In this document: positions 1 through 9,207 of the stretch, piece after piece
Layout of the letters: each line of letters starts with the position of its first letter
Numbering within the stretch: the first letter of the stretch is position 1
NCBI RefSeq assembly: GCF_001455965.1
Contig: NZ_LKKO01000025.1
Span: 1-64,000 of the forward strand
DNA length: 64,000 bases
Direction of reading: 5' to 3'
From: Methylobacterium sp. GXS13
GTDB lineage: Bacteria > Pseudomonadota > Alphaproteobacteria > Rhizobiales > Beijerinckiaceae
Translations under genes and position numbers: made by a program
Notes under the pieces: generated by a model
Databases searched by the model: none
Told to the model about the DNA's origin: nothing
What the model saw: the letters and a program-made list of their open reading frames with translations, nothing else

Positions 1-831
1 CAGGTCGGCATCCGTGAAGGCGCGCCGGGCCGCCAGGGCCGCCGCCTCGGCGTCGAACGGCTCGACCCGGCCGGTCCGCCAGGCGTCGACCCGCCGCGCC
101 AGGGCGAGGCGCATCCGCATCAGGCCCTGGGCGAGGGCGCCGATGCCGACGAGGCCGAGGCTCGGCTCGTCCGCATCCTCGCGCTCGTCGCGGCCGGAGG
201 CGCGGCCGCGGGCGGGTTGATGCCGGGCGGGATAGGGCTCGTCGTGGAAGGAATCCTCCTCGACGGCCCCGAACCGGCAGGCGCCGGTCAGGCTGAGGAT
301 CGCCACCGCGGCGTAGACGAAGCCGACGAGATGGGCCGCCGCGGAGGAGACCGCCCCGACGATCACCCGGGCCATCGACAGCAGGCCGTCCCCGGCGACG
401 CCGCCGAGCCCGGTCGGGAGCGGCCAGCGGGCGGTGGGGGGCAGGGCACTCGCCACCGCGCTCGCGGCGCAGAAGCCGATGATCCACAGCGCCAGGCGCA
501 TGCCGCCCTGCGGCAGGTCGCGCTCGCGCATCAGCCGCACGCCCCAGAGCACGGGCGGCAGCACGAAGGCGAGGGCGCCGAGCCCCAGGATCTGCATGGC
601 GAGATCGGCCACGACGGCCCCCGGCTGGCCGAGCACGTTGTGGGCCGGGTGGTCGGTGGCGTGGTTCAGGCTCGGGTCGTCGATCGACCACGTGGCGAGC
701 GCCACGGTCAATGCGACCGCACCGGTGAACAGGACGAGCCCTCCGAGCTCCGTCAGGCGCTTGCCCAAGAAGGGGCGAACGCTGTCGACGTAGGTGTCGT
801 AGGGCGACGCGGGACGGCGAAGCGAGCGCAT
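1..831 (-). CDS. ftsK: DNA translocase FtsK, N-terminal part (cut by window edge)
   Basis: Reading the minus strand from the ATG at 831, an open frame of 277 codons runs off the left edge. The product begins [20 protein letters not shown] and has four hydrophobic segments at roughly residues 28-48, 75-98, 110-130 and 155-180, followed by a charged, Glu/Asp/Arg-rich linker. This is the layout of the FtsK N-terminal membrane anchor, which tethers the chromosome-segregation ATPase to the division septum. The ATPase and gamma domains would lie outside the window, so the call rests on the membrane anchor and linker only. SpoIIIE/FtsK-type translocase is the family; another four-helix membrane protein cannot be fully excluded. 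Confidence 0.75.
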   Translation of the reverse strand, partial: MRSLRRPASPYDTYVDSVRPFLGKRLTELGGLVLFTGAVALTVALATWSIDDPSLNHATDHPAHNVLGQPGAVVADLAMQILGLGALAFVLPPVLWGVRLMRERDLPQGGMRLALWIIGFCAASAVASALPPTARWPLPTGLGGVAGDGLLSMARVIVGAVSSAAAHLVGFVYAAVAILSLTGACRFGAVEEDSFHDEPYPARHQPARGRASGRDEREDADEPSLGLVGIGALAQGLMRMRLALARRVDAWRTGRVEPFDAEAAALAARRAFTDADL

Positions 832-989
832 GCGGGACCGGACGCGAACGGGGACTCTCGCCCGAGGCTAGTCATGCCGGCCTTAACGACCTGCTAAGGT
901 TGAGGAAGCCTGACCCGGCGCCCACCGGGATCGCGCGGGAGCAGGCGAGGGTGGTGCAAAAACCGCCCCGCTATGGCACAGAAACCGCC

Positions 990-2090
990 ATGAATATCGA
1001 CGGCACACCCTATCGCACCATCTTCCCGGACCCGGACGGCGTCAGCGTCCAGGTGATCGACCAGACACGCCTGCCCTTCGCATTCGAGCTGAAGCGGCTC
1101 GCCACCCTCGACGACGCCGCCCTGGCGATCCGCACCATGATCGTGCGCGGCGCGCCCCTGATCGGCGTCACCGCGGCCTACGGGCTGGCGCTGGCGATGC
1201 GGGCCGATCCCTCGATGGAGGGGATCGACCGGGCGGTGGCGGTGCTGGCCGCGACCCGCCCGACGGCGATCAACCTGCGCCGGGCGCTTGAGCGGGTCGC
1301 CGGCAACCTGCGGCAGATCCAGCCGGCCGAGCGCTTCGTGCGCGCCTTCGCGGAGGCCGGCCGCATCGCCGAGGAGGATGTGGCGAGCTGCCGCTCCATC
1401 GGTGCCCATGGCGGCCAGATCATCGCGGACCTGCACGCGGCCCATGGCGGCCGGCCGGTCACGGTGCTGACCCATTGCAACGCCGGCTGGCTTGCCACCG
1501 TGGATTGGGGCACCGCCCTGGCGCCGATCTACGCCGCCCACGAGCGCGGCGTGCCGGTGCACGTTCTGGTGGACGAGACCCGGCCGCGCAGCCAGGGCGC
1601 GGCGCTCACCGCCTTCGAGCTCCACGGCCACGGCGTGCCGCACACGGTGATCGCCGACAATGCCGGCGGCCACCTGATGCAGCATGGCGGGGTCGACCTG
1701 TGCATCGTCGGCTCGGACCGGACCACGGCGAGCGGAGACGTCTGCAACAAGATCGGCACCTACCTGAAGGCGCTCGCCGCCCACGACAACCGCGTGCCGT
1801 TCTACGCCGCCCTGCCGTTCTCGACGATCGACTGGACGCTCCACGACGGCGTCAAGGAGATCCCGATCGAGGAGCGGGACGGCCGCGAGGTCACCCACAT
1901 GACCGGTCGGCTCCCTGACGGCGGCTTCGCCACGATCGAGGTGGTCTCCCCGGGCAGCCCGGTGGCCAACCCAGCCTTCGACGTGACCCCGGCCCGCCTG
2001 GTGACCGGGATCATCACCGAGCGCGGCATCTGCGCGGCCAGCGACGAGGGGCTGTACGGGCTGTATCCGGAGCGCCGGAAGGCGGCGTGA
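990..2090 (+). CDS. mtnA: S-methyl-5-thioribose-1-phosphate isomerase
   Basis: The 366-aa product isomerises 5-methylthioribose-1-phosphate to 5-methylthioribulose-1-phosphate in the cytosolic methionine salvage pathway. The eIF-2B/MtnA fold is recognisable: an N-terminal [19 protein letters not shown] stretch (binding loop), then [11 protein letters not shown] with the conserved active-site cysteine, then [20 protein letters not shown] with the catalytic aspartate of the GSDR motif. The length fits the family. I chose the ATG at 990 ([12 protein letters not shown]), because the upstream extension to 900 has no family resemblance. No other mtn genes are nearby. Confidence 0.93.
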   Translation: MNIDGTPYRTIFPDPDGVSVQVIDQTRLPFAFELKRLATLDDAALAIRTMIVRGAPLIGVTAAYGLALAMRADPSMEGIDRAVAVLAATRPTAINLRRALERVAGNLRQIQPAERFVRAFAEAGRIAEEDVASCRSIGAHGGQIIADLHAAHGGRPVTVLTHCNAGWLATVDWGTALAPIYAAHERGVPVHVLVDETRPRSQGAALTAFELHGHGVPHTVIADNAGGHLMQHGGVDLCIVGSDRTTASGDVCNKIGTYLKALAAHDNRVPFYAALPFSTIDWTLHDGVKEIPIEERDGREVTHMTGRLPDGGFATIEVVSPGSPVANPAFDVTPARLVTGIITERGICAASDEGLYGLYPERRKAA

Positions 2091-2148
2091 GGGGAGGGGC
2101 GGGCGGACGCGCAATGGCGTGTCCGGCGATCATGTGCAGGATGGGCCC

Positions 2149-2376
2149 ATGACTGAACTTCTCGATCAAGCGATCGCGCGTGTCCGCGCTCTTGCTCCTG
2201 AGACGCAGGATGCGTTCGCGCGCATGCTGCTGGATCTCGCCGGCGATGAGGCCGAGCCCGTCATCCTGACACGGGCAGAACGGGACGCCATCGCGACGTC
2301 GAAGTCGGCAGCGGCACGGGGCGAGTTCGCGACGGACGAGGAGGTGAGGGCCGTCTGGGCGAAGCACGGCCTGTGA
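2149..2376 (+). CDS. antitoxin of a ParE-type toxin-antitoxin pair
   Basis: This 75-aa acidic protein (starts MTELLDQAIARVRALAP) overlaps the following toxin gene by four bases, with the toxin GTG inside its last codons. Proteins of this shape, with an amphipathic N-terminal helix pair and a C-terminal tail of the type TDEEVRAVWAKHGL, are common partners of RelE/ParE toxins in alphaproteobacteria. It should neutralise the toxin by direct binding and probably autorepress the pair. I preferred the ATG at 2149 over one at 2119, because the shorter form begins at the conserved amphipathic helix. The function is inferred from position and pattern. Confidence 0.75.
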   Translation: MTELLDQAIARVRALAPETQDAFARMLLDLAGDEAEPVILTRAERDAIATSKSAAARGEFATDEEVRAVWAKHGL

Positions 2377-2663
2377 AGATCCGCTTCACCCGTCCGGCTT
2401 TGACCGACTTAGCCGTGCTGACCGAGTACATCGCGGCTCGCTCGCCGCAAGGGGCTCGACATGTCCGGCAACGGATCAAGGACGCGTTGGACCATCTCTC
2501 GGATTATCCGATGCTCGGAAAGCAAACCGACGATCCGACCATTCGCCGCCTGACCACGATCCCTTATCCTTACCTGATCTTCTACGAAGTCACGGACGCA
2601 GCCATCATCGTTCATGCCGTTCGCCACAGCGCCCGCGATCCCGGTTCGATGCCGGATGCGTGA
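2373..2663 (+). CDS. RelE/ParE family toxin
   Basis: The 96-aa product starts at a GTG overlapping the antitoxin stop. It has the ParE-like pattern: KIRFTRPALTDLAVLTEYIA at the start (strand then two helices), QRIKDALDHLSDYPMLGKQT in the middle, and a C-terminal strand pair YPYLIFYEVTDAAIIVHAVRHSARDP. ParE toxins poison DNA gyrase and RelE toxins cleave mRNA; the sequence alone suggests the ParE branch because of the R-H-x-A-R-D/P ending. The pair sits between mtnA and a convergent gene. Confidence 0.85.
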   Translation: MKIRFTRPALTDLAVLTEYIAARSPQGARHVRQRIKDALDHLSDYPMLGKQTDDPTIRRLTTIPYPYLIFYEVTDAAIIVHAVRHSARDPGSMPDA

Positions 2664-2713
2664 CGAACGCAGATAGCGCTGAGTGGCGTTGCAATCGGAG
2701 GCCGCCTCCGCCC

Positions 2714-2750
2714 CCCGTCCTGTGCGGACATCGAGAACCGCGAGGACGGG
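2714..2750. terminator. bidirectional hairpin between convergent genes
   Basis: CCCGTCCT (2714-2721) pairs perfectly with AGGACGGG (2743-2750), and an inner GCGG/CCGC pair extends the stem. It lies in the 89-bp gap between the toxin gene (plus strand) and the MaoC gene (minus strand), where a shared terminator is expected. No strong U-run follows on either side, so Rho independence is uncertain. Confidence 0.5.
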
Positions 2751-2752
2751 CC

Positions 2753-3742
2753 TCACGGCTCCCAGCGATGGAACACCGCGCTGTCGAACGCGAAGACCGG
2801 CTCGCCGCGCTGGTTCACGCCCGTGTTGCGGGCAAACGCCAGGCCCCAGCCGGGGCGGGAGGCGGAGGCGCGCTTGTCGGTGAGCTTCGTGCTGAACCGG
2901 ACCGTGTCGCCCGCATAGACGGGTTTGAGCCAGCGCAGGTTCTTGAAGCCCGGGGAGGGGCCGGCTTCCGGGACGGGGCCGCGGGTGGCCGTGTAGGCGG
3001 CGTCGCGGGCGCGGGTGGTGAGCAGCCGGTTCATGTAGGCGGCGGCGGTGTGCCAGCCGGAGGCGCACAGGCCGCCGAAATGGCTGCGCCGGGCCGCGGC
3101 CTCGTCGAGGTGGAACGCCTGCGGGTCGTAGGCCTCGGCGAAGGCCACGATCGCCGCGGCGCTGAACGGGTAGGCGCCGAGGTCGCGGACCCAGCCGATC
3201 TCGGCATCCCGCAGGAACGGCAGGATCTCGGCATCCTCCGGCTCCTCGACCGGGCCCGGCTCGCCGATCTCCACGGGGCGGGGCGGCAGGGGATCGGTGC
3301 CGCTTCGGGCCAGCATGAAGGTGAAGCGCTGGGTCAGCACCGTCTCGCCGCGCGGGTTGCCGAGGGCGACCTCCGCTGTCACGAAGCCGAGCCCCGGCTT
3401 CGAGGCCGAATCCCGCATCCCCACGACCCGGAAGGTCAGCGTCAGGGCATCCCCGGGCAGGACCGGCGCCAGCCAGCGCAGCTCGTCGATCCCGGGCGCG
3501 CCCAGCGACGAGCCGCCCCGGAACGGCCCCTGCTGCAGCAGCCGCATCCCCAGCGCCGCCGTGTGCCAGCCCGACCCGATCAGCCGCCCCGCGAAGGTGC
3601 CTTGCGCGGCCGCTTCGTCGAGGTGGAACGGCTGGAAGTCGAAGGCCCGCGCGAAGCCGACGATGGCGTCGCGGGTGACCGTCAGGGACTCGCCGACGAT
3701 GACGTCGCCGACGGAAAAGTCCTCGACCGCGGGGTCCGGCAT
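2753..3742 (-). CDS. MaoC-type dehydratase with two hot-dog domains
   Basis: The 329-aa product contains two MaoC/hot-dog repeats. The first (about residues 5-150) carries FDFQPFHLDEAAAQGTFAGR, with the Asp and His expected of (R)-specific enoyl-CoA hydratases. The second (about 165-325) carries YDPQAFHLDEAAARRSHFGG. Family members hydrate enoyl-CoA thioesters in fatty acid, polyhydroxyalkanoate or C1-assimilation pathways; the precise substrate cannot be read here. I compared it mentally with mesaconyl-CoA hydratase of the ethylmalonyl-CoA pathway and saw no close match. It lies 33 bp downstream of ychF on the same strand and may be co-transcribed. Confidence 0.82.
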   Translation of the reverse strand: MPDPAVEDFSVGDVIVGESLTVTRDAIVGFARAFDFQPFHLDEAAAQGTFAGRLIGSGWHTAALGMRLLQQGPFRGGSSLGAPGIDELRWLAPVLPGDALTLTFRVVGMRDSASKPGLGFVTAEVALGNPRGETVLTQRFTFMLARSGTDPLPPRPVEIGEPGPVEEPEDAEILPFLRDAEIGWVRDLGAYPFSAAAIVAFAEAYDPQAFHLDEAAARRSHFGGLCASGWHTAAAYMNRLLTTRARDAAYTATRGPVPEAGPSPGFKNLRWLKPVYAGDTVRFSTKLTDKRASASRPGWGLAFARNTGVNQRGEPVFAFDSAVFHRWEP

Positions 3743-3775
3743 GCCAGCCTCGTCCAGTGCGTCAGGGGGAGGGCC

Positions 3776-4873
3776 TCAATTGGCGAAGCGGAAATGCAGC
3801 ACGTCGCCGTCCTGCACCACGTACTCCTTGCCCTCGAGCCGCAGCTTGCCGGCGTCCCGGGCGCCGGATTCGCCGCCGAGCGTCGTGTAGTCCGTGAACG
3901 CGATGGTCTCGGCGCGGATGAAGCCCTTCTCGAAATCCGAGTGGATCACCCCGGCGGCGCCGGGCGCGCGGGTGCCCTTGGTGATCGTCCAGGCCCGGGC
4001 CTCCTTGGGGCCGACCGTGAAGTAGGTCACGAGGCCCAAGAGATCGTAGCCGGCGCGGATCACCCGGTTGAGGCCGGGCTCGGTCAGACCCACGGCTTCC
4101 AGGAATTCGGCCTGGTCGGCCTCCGGCATCACCGCGATCTCGCTCTCGATCTTGGCCGAGACCACCACGGCGATGGCGCCCTCGGCCTTGGCCCGGGCGA
4201 ACACCGCGTCCGAATAGGCGTTGCCCTTGTCGGCATCGCCCTCGTCGACGTTGCAGACGTAGAGGACCGGCTTGGCGGTCATCAGCCCCAGCGACTGGAA
4301 CAGCTTCTCCTCGTCCGGCTTGCGCTCGACGAGGCGGGCCGGCTTGCCCTCGCGCAGCAGCGGCAGGGCGCGGTTGACGAGGTCGAGGGTCTCCTTGGCC
4401 TCCTTGTCGGCGCCCTTGGCCTTCTTCTCCAGGGCGACGGCCCGGCGCTCCAGGCTGTCGAGGTCGGCCAGCATCAGTTCGGTCTCGATGGTCTCGATAT
4501 CGGCGGCCGGGTCGACCTTGCCCTCGACATGGGTGACGTCGCCATCGGTGAAGCAGCGGACCACGTGGGCGATGGCGTCGACCTCACGGATGTTGGCCAG
4601 GAACTGGTTGCCCAGGCCCTCGCCCTTGGAGGCGCCGCGCACCAGCCCGGCAATGTCCACGAAGGTCAGCCGCGTCGGGATTTTTTCCTTCGAGCTCGCG
4701 ATCCGGACGAGGTCGTCCAGGCGCGGATCCGGCACCGCCACCTCGCCGACATTCGGCTCGATGGTGCAGAACGGGTAGTTCGCCGCCTGCGCGGCCGCCG
4801 TCTGCGTCAGCGCGTTGAACAGGGTCGACTTGCCGACGTTCGGCAGGCCGACGATGCCGCATTTGAAGCCCAT
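3776..4873 (-). CDS. ychF: YchF/Obg-type ribosome-associated ATPase
   Basis: At 365 aa this is the normal length of YchF (Ola1), a P-loop protein of the Obg family that prefers ATP, binds ribosomes and influences the oxidative stress response. Visible motifs: G1 GLPNVGKSTLFN near the N-terminus, G3 DIAGLVRGASKGEGLGNQFL, and NVDE in place of the NKxD motif, the change that accompanies ATP preference. The end, including the EYVVQDGDVLHFRFAN tail, is the TGS domain. The start codon is only four bases from the stop of an upstream VapC-like gene, so the two may be translationally coupled. Confidence 0.95.
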   Translation of the reverse strand: MGFKCGIVGLPNVGKSTLFNALTQTAAAQAANYPFCTIEPNVGEVAVPDPRLDDLVRIASSKEKIPTRLTFVDIAGLVRGASKGEGLGNQFLANIREVDAIAHVVRCFTDGDVTHVEGKVDPAADIETIETELMLADLDSLERRAVALEKKAKGADKEAKETLDLVNRALPLLREGKPARLVERKPDEEKLFQSLGLMTAKPVLYVCNVDEGDADKGNAYSDAVFARAKAEGAIAVVVSAKIESEIAVMPEADQAEFLEAVGLTEPGLNRVIRAGYDLLGLVTYFTVGPKEARAWTITKGTRAPGAAGVIHSDFEKGFIRAETIAFTDYTTLGGESGARDAGKLRLEGKEYVVQDGDVLHFRFAN

Positions 4874-4877
4874 GGAC

Positions 4878-5333
4878 TCAGTTCCGTTGAAGCACGTCGC
4901 CGGGCGACGCGCGGAAAGGGTTGATGAGGGTCAGGCCCTCGAACACGGCGCCGTGTGCCATATCCTCGGTCAGGAAGTACCGGCATCCGGCGAGCTGGGC
5001 CGCGGCTACCAGGAGGCAATCGAACCACTGATAGCCGAGATTCTCGCGGACGAGCCATGCCAGTTCGGTGTCATCTTGATCGATTGGGCGCGCTCCCCAG
5101 GCCCCGATCGTCTCGACTTCGTCCTGAACGTCGCGCAGCGAGCGCCCCAGCTCGTTCTTGAGGATCCATCGCGTAAGTTCGTTGAGAACTTGCAGATTCG
5201 TGCGGGCGCAGCCCAGGTCGGTGATGGCAGCCAGCCACGTCCGTGCGCGCTCGCGCTTGTCGGCATTTCGTTTGTCGCGTGCGTAAACCAGCACGTTCGT
5301 GTCGATGAAGATCGGCTCAATCGTAAAGTTCAT
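4878..5333 (-). CDS. PIN-domain toxin, VapC type
   Basis: This 151-aa PIN ribonuclease has the four acidic positions expected of the family: FIDTNVLVYA near the N-terminus, LNELTRW in the middle, WFDCLLVAAA, and FLTEDM towards the C-terminus. VapC toxins cleave specific tRNAs or rRNA. The gene overlaps its antitoxin by 17 bases and ends four bases before the ychF start codon. Such a pair between pth and ychF interrupts a common bacterial neighbourhood. Confidence 0.88.
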   Translation of the reverse strand: MNFTIEPIFIDTNVLVYARDKRNADKRERARTWLAAITDLGCARTNLQVLNELTRWILKNELGRSLRDVQDEVETIGAWGARPIDQDDTELAWLVRENLGYQWFDCLLVAAAQLAGCRYFLTEDMAHGAVFEGLTLINPFRASPGDVLQRN

Positions 5334-5544
5334 CGCGCGACGGTGCTTTGCCGTTCTCGTCCGTCAGATTCATGAGAGGCCCGGCCAGGAAGCGTTCGAG
5401 CGCCTCCCGCTGCGTCAGCGGCCGGCCGACGCGCTGCTCGACGGCCTCGGCGACGAAACGCGATAGGCTCTTGCCGTCGCGCGCGGCGGCGACACGCGCC
5501 CGCTGCAGCAGGGCCTCGCTCATCGTCACGGTGACGTTCTTCAT
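5317..5544 (-). CDS. antitoxin of the VapC pair
   Basis: This 75-aa protein begins MKNVTVTMSEALLQRARVAA, an N-terminal strand followed by two helices as in ribbon-helix-helix/CopG or DUF6364-type antitoxins. SLSRFVAEAVEQRV then forms the second helix. It should bind operator DNA and VapC. It lies 41 bp downstream of pth on the same strand, and its 3' end overlaps vapC. Confidence 0.82.
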   Translation of the reverse strand: MKNVTVTMSEALLQRARVAAARDGKSLSRFVAEAVEQRVGRPLTQREALERFLAGPLMNLTDENGKAPSRDELYD

Positions 5545-5585
5545 CGCAGCCTCCGCCGTCTATATCGTGTCCTCGTGTTTTCGTG

Positions 5586-6194
5586 TCAATTTTTGGAACC
5601 CAGCGTCTTCACCGTGTCCCAGCCCCGGCCGGCCATGGCGAGATGAACCTTGTTCTGGAAGCTCGCATCCTCCCCCGCCGCCAGCAGCGTGGCGTGGTCG
5701 GCGACCGCGTGGGCCAGATCCTCGACCCAGGGCAGCTCGGCCTTGCCGAAATCGTTGAGCACGTAAGCGTGCACCAGCGCCTTGTCGCCGGGATGGCCGA
5801 TGCCGAGCCGGACCCGGCGATACTCGTTGCCGCATTGGGCGGTGATCGAGCGCAGGCCGTTATGCCCGGCATTGCCGCCGCCGAGCTTTACCCGGAGCTT
5901 GGCCGGGGCGAGGTCGAGCTCGTCGTGCAGCACGATCACGTCGCTCAAGGGGATCTTGTAGAAGCGCTGCGCCTCCGAGACCGAGCGCCCGGATTCGTTC
6001 ATGAAGGTCGAGGGCTTGAGCAGGATCGCCCGCTCGGTGCCCAGCACCACCTCGGCGGCTTCGCCCTGGAAGCGGTGCCGGAACGGGCTCGCCCGGTGCT
6101 GGCGGGCGATCGCGTCGATGGCCAGGAAGCCGATATTGTGCCGGTTGTTCGCGTAGCGCGAACCCGGGTTTCCGAGGCCGACGATCAACCGCAT
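5586..6194 (-). CDS. pth: peptidyl-tRNA hydrolase
   Basis: The 202-aa enzyme recycles tRNA from peptidyl-tRNA released by drop-off. Diagnostic motifs are clear: [20 protein letters not shown] with the catalytic His; FMNESGRSV, which holds the Asn that contacts substrate; [19 protein letters not shown] with the Asp; and [12 protein letters not shown]. The start at 6194 ([11 protein letters not shown]) matches the family N-terminus exactly. The usual upstream partner rplY is not seen in the 350 bp upstream. Confidence 0.96.
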   Translation of the reverse strand: MRLIVGLGNPGSRYANNRHNIGFLAIDAIARQHRASPFRHRFQGEAAEVVLGTERAILLKPSTFMNESGRSVSEAQRFYKIPLSDVIVLHDELDLAPAKLRVKLGGGNAGHNGLRSITAQCGNEYRRVRLGIGHPGDKALVHAYVLNDFGKAELPWVEDLAHAVADHATLLAAGEDASFQNKVHLAMAGRGWDTVKTLGSKN

Positions 6195-6545
6195 GGCAGA
6201 GTCCCTGGCGCGCTCCCGGTCATGGGCCTTCCCTCAGCGCATCCCTTTCGGGGCGGTCTCTGGCACGCTTCCGCGCGCGGCGCATCCCCGCTCCGAGCCC
6301 GGGACCAGCGTCGCCGGGCCCGGCCTTCCTGGACCGGTATCAGGCATTCGGAGCCGAGCGCGTACCACCCGTGCGCCAGCGCACGGCATCGCTCGAACGG
6401 GAGGCAGACCATCCCGGTTGAGAGGTCATCATCGGCCAAGCACAGCCCGAGCGATCAAGACCGCCGCACCGACGATCTTCCTCACCCGGCCCGGTTGACC
6501 GGATGACGTCCCGTCGAAGTCGGACGCAGACAACAGGAGATCATC
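6195..6545. other. intergenic stretch, no gene seen
   Basis: These 351 bases separate the divergent pth and the small secreted protein gene and presumably hold both promoters. Short frames on both strands have no recognisable composition. An AGGAG ribosome-binding site lies at the right end, just before the ATG at 6546. Confidence 0.5.
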
Positions 6546-6773
6546 ATGACCCGTCGCATGCTCGCCGCCGTCCTGATCGCCGCCACCGCCTCGCCGGCCC
6601 TCGCGCAGGGGATGGATTCGAAGCATTCGCCCTATCCGGCCTCGGCCTATTCCGGCTGGATCGGAAATGCGGGCGTCTCGCAGCAGGATCGGGCTCAGCC
6701 GATGCGGGCCTCCGCCTACCGCTATGCCGGCCCGCATGCCGGCGGCCCGGCCAACGCCCTGCCGCGATACTGA
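6546..6773 (+). CDS. small secreted protein of unknown function
   Basis: The 75-aa product starts MTRRMLAAVLIAATASPALA, a classical Sec signal peptide with a cleavage site after the second ALA, leaving a mature protein of about 55 residues rich in Ser, Tyr, Ala and Gly with no known domain. A good AGGAG site lies seven bases before the ATG. It is divergent from pth and convergent with the FUSC gene. Small periplasmic proteins of this kind are common in Methylobacterium, but I cannot name a role. Confidence 0.65.
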   Translation: MTRRMLAAVLIAATASPALAQGMDSKHSPYPASAYSGWIGNAGVSQQDRAQPMRASAYRYAGPHAGGPANALPRY

Positions 6774-6804
6774 GCTGACGTGCGGCCCGCGGGCCTGCCT
6801 CGGG

Positions 6805-8976
6805 TCAGGCCGCCGGGACGGCCCGACCCTCGCCTGCGACGGCATCGGCCTCCGGCCCCGCGCCCTCGAGCGCGCGCAGCTCTCCCGGGCGCAGCGTCCC
6901 GCTCAGCAGGTCGACCTGGCTCACGAGGCGGGCCAGCGACTGGCCCCGGTCGAGATCGGGCCGGGCCGGTAGCGGCCGATCTGCGCCCAGCGCCGCCAGG
7001 GTGGCGGCGATCCAGGTGCGCCAGGCTTCCGCCTCCGGGGCGGCCGCCTCGGGGGCGTGGCGCAGCACCGTGAGCCGGGCGCTGATCCGGCGCAGGGTCG
7101 CGTCCGCCACCATGGCGGCCTCCACCTCCGGATGGCCGCCGGCCCGGGGCTGCTGCAGGGCGCGCGACAGCGCCGCCTCCAGGTCGTTGAGGGCGAGGCC
7201 GGACGCCCGGGCGCGGGCGAGCACTGCGGCGTCGCGGGCCTCGCCGGAGGCGGCGAGCAGCACGGCTTCGGCGAAGTCGGCATGGGCCTTCAAGGCCCGC
7301 CGCAATTCCTGGCGGACCTGGTCCGGCTCCCAGATCGGCCAGAGCACCAGGCAACTCGCCACCGCGATCAGCCCGCCGAGCACCGTGAAGCCGGCGCGCA
7401 TGCCGACGATCTCCCAGGAGCTGTGGCCGGGCTCCAGCAGCTCGACCAGCAGCACCACCAGCGGGGTCAGGCAGGTGACGAAGAAGCCGTAGGAGATCTG
7501 GCGCGCGGCGAAGCCGACCACACTGAGCACGAGGATCAGCCCGGCTTCCACCAGCGGGGTCGTGGCGTAATAGGCCAGCACCGCGCCCGCGGCCCCGCCC
7601 AGCACCGTGCCGCCGATCCGCTCCAGCGCCCGCTGCCAGGTCGCCGCGTAGAACGGCTGCATGGTCAGCACCACGGTCATCACCAGCCAATGGGTGAACG
7701 CGCCGGCATAGGTCAGGGTGGCGGCGAGCGCCGGCGCTGCGACCGCCGTGGCCCGCAGGGCGTGCCGGAGGTTCGGCGAGGCGAGGGTGAAGTTCTGCCG
7801 CAGCGGCTCGACATAGCGGGTCCAGCGGTCGAGGCTCCGGCCGTCCGTGAGGGTGCCGCCCGGCCGGTAGCCCTCCGGCGTCGAGAGCTTGGCGCCGATC
7901 CGCACGCGCCCGACGATCCGCTCGGCCAGCCGCGCCAGGGTCGGATCCTCCGACAGGCCCTCCGCGGCCCGGGCGATGGACAGTTCCAGCCGGGCGAGGT
8001 CGAGGCTGGCATCGTCGCGGATCGCCCGGGCGATGGTGACGAGCAGGGGGCGCAGGCGCCGCAGGAAGGTCTTGGTGAGGGCCCGCCGGCTCGGCGCGGG
8101 CCGGCTCTCGATCAGCTCCGCCACCGCGATCAGCGCGGAGAAGATCTGCTCGGCGCTCTCCAGGCGCAGCAGCGCCTGGGCGGTGCGCTCGGAGACGCGC
8201 TCGCGGGAGCGGGCGAGGTCGAGGATCATGGCCCGGGCCGTCTCGATGCTCGCGCGCACGCCGCGCCGGTGGCCCCGCGCATGGCCGTCGAACGCGTCCG
8301 CGTCGGGATCGGTCAGGGCGACGAGCCGCTCGAGATCGCCGCAGAGCCGCGCGAGGCCGTGCCAGACCTCGGCCACCGCGCGGTGCGCCGGCCGGTACGG
8401 ATGCAGGCGCCAGATCACCAGGGCGAGCAGCGTCGCCCAGAGCCCGCCGGCCGCGAACATCAGCGCTACGATCCCGGCCTGCTCCCAGGTGAGCGGCCGG
8501 TCGAGGGCGATGCACAGCACGACCACCAGCACGTTCCCGGCCGATTGCGCCTGCACGCTCCAGACCCGGACGTAGGAGCACGCGAAGATCAGCGCGCAGG
8601 AGACCGGCACCACCACCGGCAGCCCCAGGGGCTGCAGCAGGCCGAGACCCGCCCAGAGCAGGCCGCCGAGCAGCGAGAAGGCGGTGAGCACCCGCAGGCG
8701 CACCCGCATCGGCCCGCCATTGTCGCAGAAGCAGGCGAGGTTCGCGGCCAGCGCCATGGTCAGCAGCGGCGGCCATTGCACCCAGATGTTGATCAGGATG
8801 ACGACGCCGAACGCGAAGGCGGCGCGCACGCCCTCGACCAGCCGGACGTTGCGCAGGTCGAGGCCGGTGGGCAGGCGCCGCAGATCCGCCCCGGGCCGGG
8901 CGAGGCTGCCCCGGCCGGCAGCCCGGCGGCGCCGGGCGCGGTCGGGGGACGATGCGGACGGATTCGGGCCAGGCAA
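6805..8976 (-). CDS. FUSC-family inner-membrane protein (aromatic acid exporter type)
   Basis: The product (723 aa) has the FUSC/YccS-like layout: about six hydrophobic helices at roughly residues 45-190 (including GVVILINIWVQWPPLLTMAL), a long cytoplasmic helical region, and a second six-helix block at roughly 390-545. A C-terminal cytoplasmic domain follows. Relatives include AaeB-type efflux proteins and fusaric acid resistance proteins. I placed the start at the TTG at 8976 because AGGAG lies seven bases upstream; the open frame extends to 9096 but that extension has low-complexity Arg-rich sequence. The gene ends about 190 bp from the tRNA-Arg fragment where foreign DNA begins. Confidence 0.82.
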   Translation of the reverse strand: MPGPNPSASSPDRARRRRAAGRGSLARPGADLRRLPTGLDLRNVRLVEGVRAAFAFGVVILINIWVQWPPLLTMALAANLACFCDNGGPMRVRLRVLTAFSLLGGLLWAGLGLLQPLGLPVVVPVSCALIFACSYVRVWSVQAQSAGNVLVVVLCIALDRPLTWEQAGIVALMFAAGGLWATLLALVIWRLHPYRPAHRAVAEVWHGLARLCGDLERLVALTDPDADAFDGHARGHRRGVRASIETARAMILDLARSRERVSERTAQALLRLESAEQIFSALIAVAELIESRPAPSRRALTKTFLRRLRPLLVTIARAIRDDASLDLARLELSIARAAEGLSEDPTLARLAERIVGRVRIGAKLSTPEGYRPGGTLTDGRSLDRWTRYVEPLRQNFTLASPNLRHALRATAVAAPALAATLTYAGAFTHWLVMTVVLTMQPFYAATWQRALERIGGTVLGGAAGAVLAYYATTPLVEAGLILVLSVVGFAARQISYGFFVTCLTPLVVLLVELLEPGHSSWEIVGMRAGFTVLGGLIAVASCLVLWPIWEPDQVRQELRRALKAHADFAEAVLLAASGEARDAAVLARARASGLALNDLEAALSRALQQPRAGGHPEVEAAMVADATLRRISARLTVLRHAPEAAAPEAEAWRTWIAATLAALGADRPLPARPDLDRGQSLARLVSQVDLLSGTLRPGELRALEGAGPEADAVAGEGRAVPAA

Positions 8977-9122
8977 CCTCGGACTCCTGTGCGGGGGCAG
9001 CACCCCGGCATGAACAGCGCCCCGGCCTGTCCGGATCCGCCCCGCGCCGCAACCCCGCCATGCCGCCCTCGGGCAACGCCAGGTGGCGCCTGCCACGCCG
9101 CGACCGGTCCGTCACGCAGACG

Positions 9123-9207
9123 CTTGACCCTCGGCCAAGCCCGTGGCTTCTGGGCACGCTGGCACCCAGACTCCGTAGCTCAGCTGGATAGAGCAGCCGC
9201 CTTCTAA
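9123..9207 (+). repeat. left direct repeat (attachment site) of the integrative element
   Basis: The 85 bases here recur at 37094-37179 with a single one-base insertion. The repeat covers about 46 bases upstream of a tRNA-Arg gene, including TTGACC that could be a -35 box, and the tRNA 5' half up to the anticodon loop (CTTCTAA). Homology stops exactly after the loop. This is the pattern of site-specific integration into a tRNA gene. Confidence 0.85.
9169..9207 (+). pseudogene. tRNA-Arg(TCT) 5' half, interrupted in the anticodon loop
   Basis: The sequence GACTCCG-TA-GCTC-AGCTGGATA-GAGC-A-GCCGC-CTTCTAA fits acceptor strand, D-arm, 5' anticodon stem and anticodon loop of tRNA-Arg with anticodon TCT. 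Beyond 9207 the anticodon stem cannot be closed (CAGTTAAATCG follows) and no T-arm is present, so this copy is not a functional tRNA. Confidence 0.8.

Noticed and set aside
2660..4924. Long plus-strand frame of 754 aa opposite the MaoC and ychF genes
   Set aside because: It is the antisense shadow of two well-supported minus-strand genes; high GC content gives long accidental frames, and its composition (Gly, Arg, Ala, His-rich) is typical of that.
6722..9207. Long frames of 811 aa (minus) and 716 aa (plus) overlapping the FUSC gene
   Set aside because: Both lack any domain and lie in other frames of the FUSC coding sequence, which has clear membrane helices.
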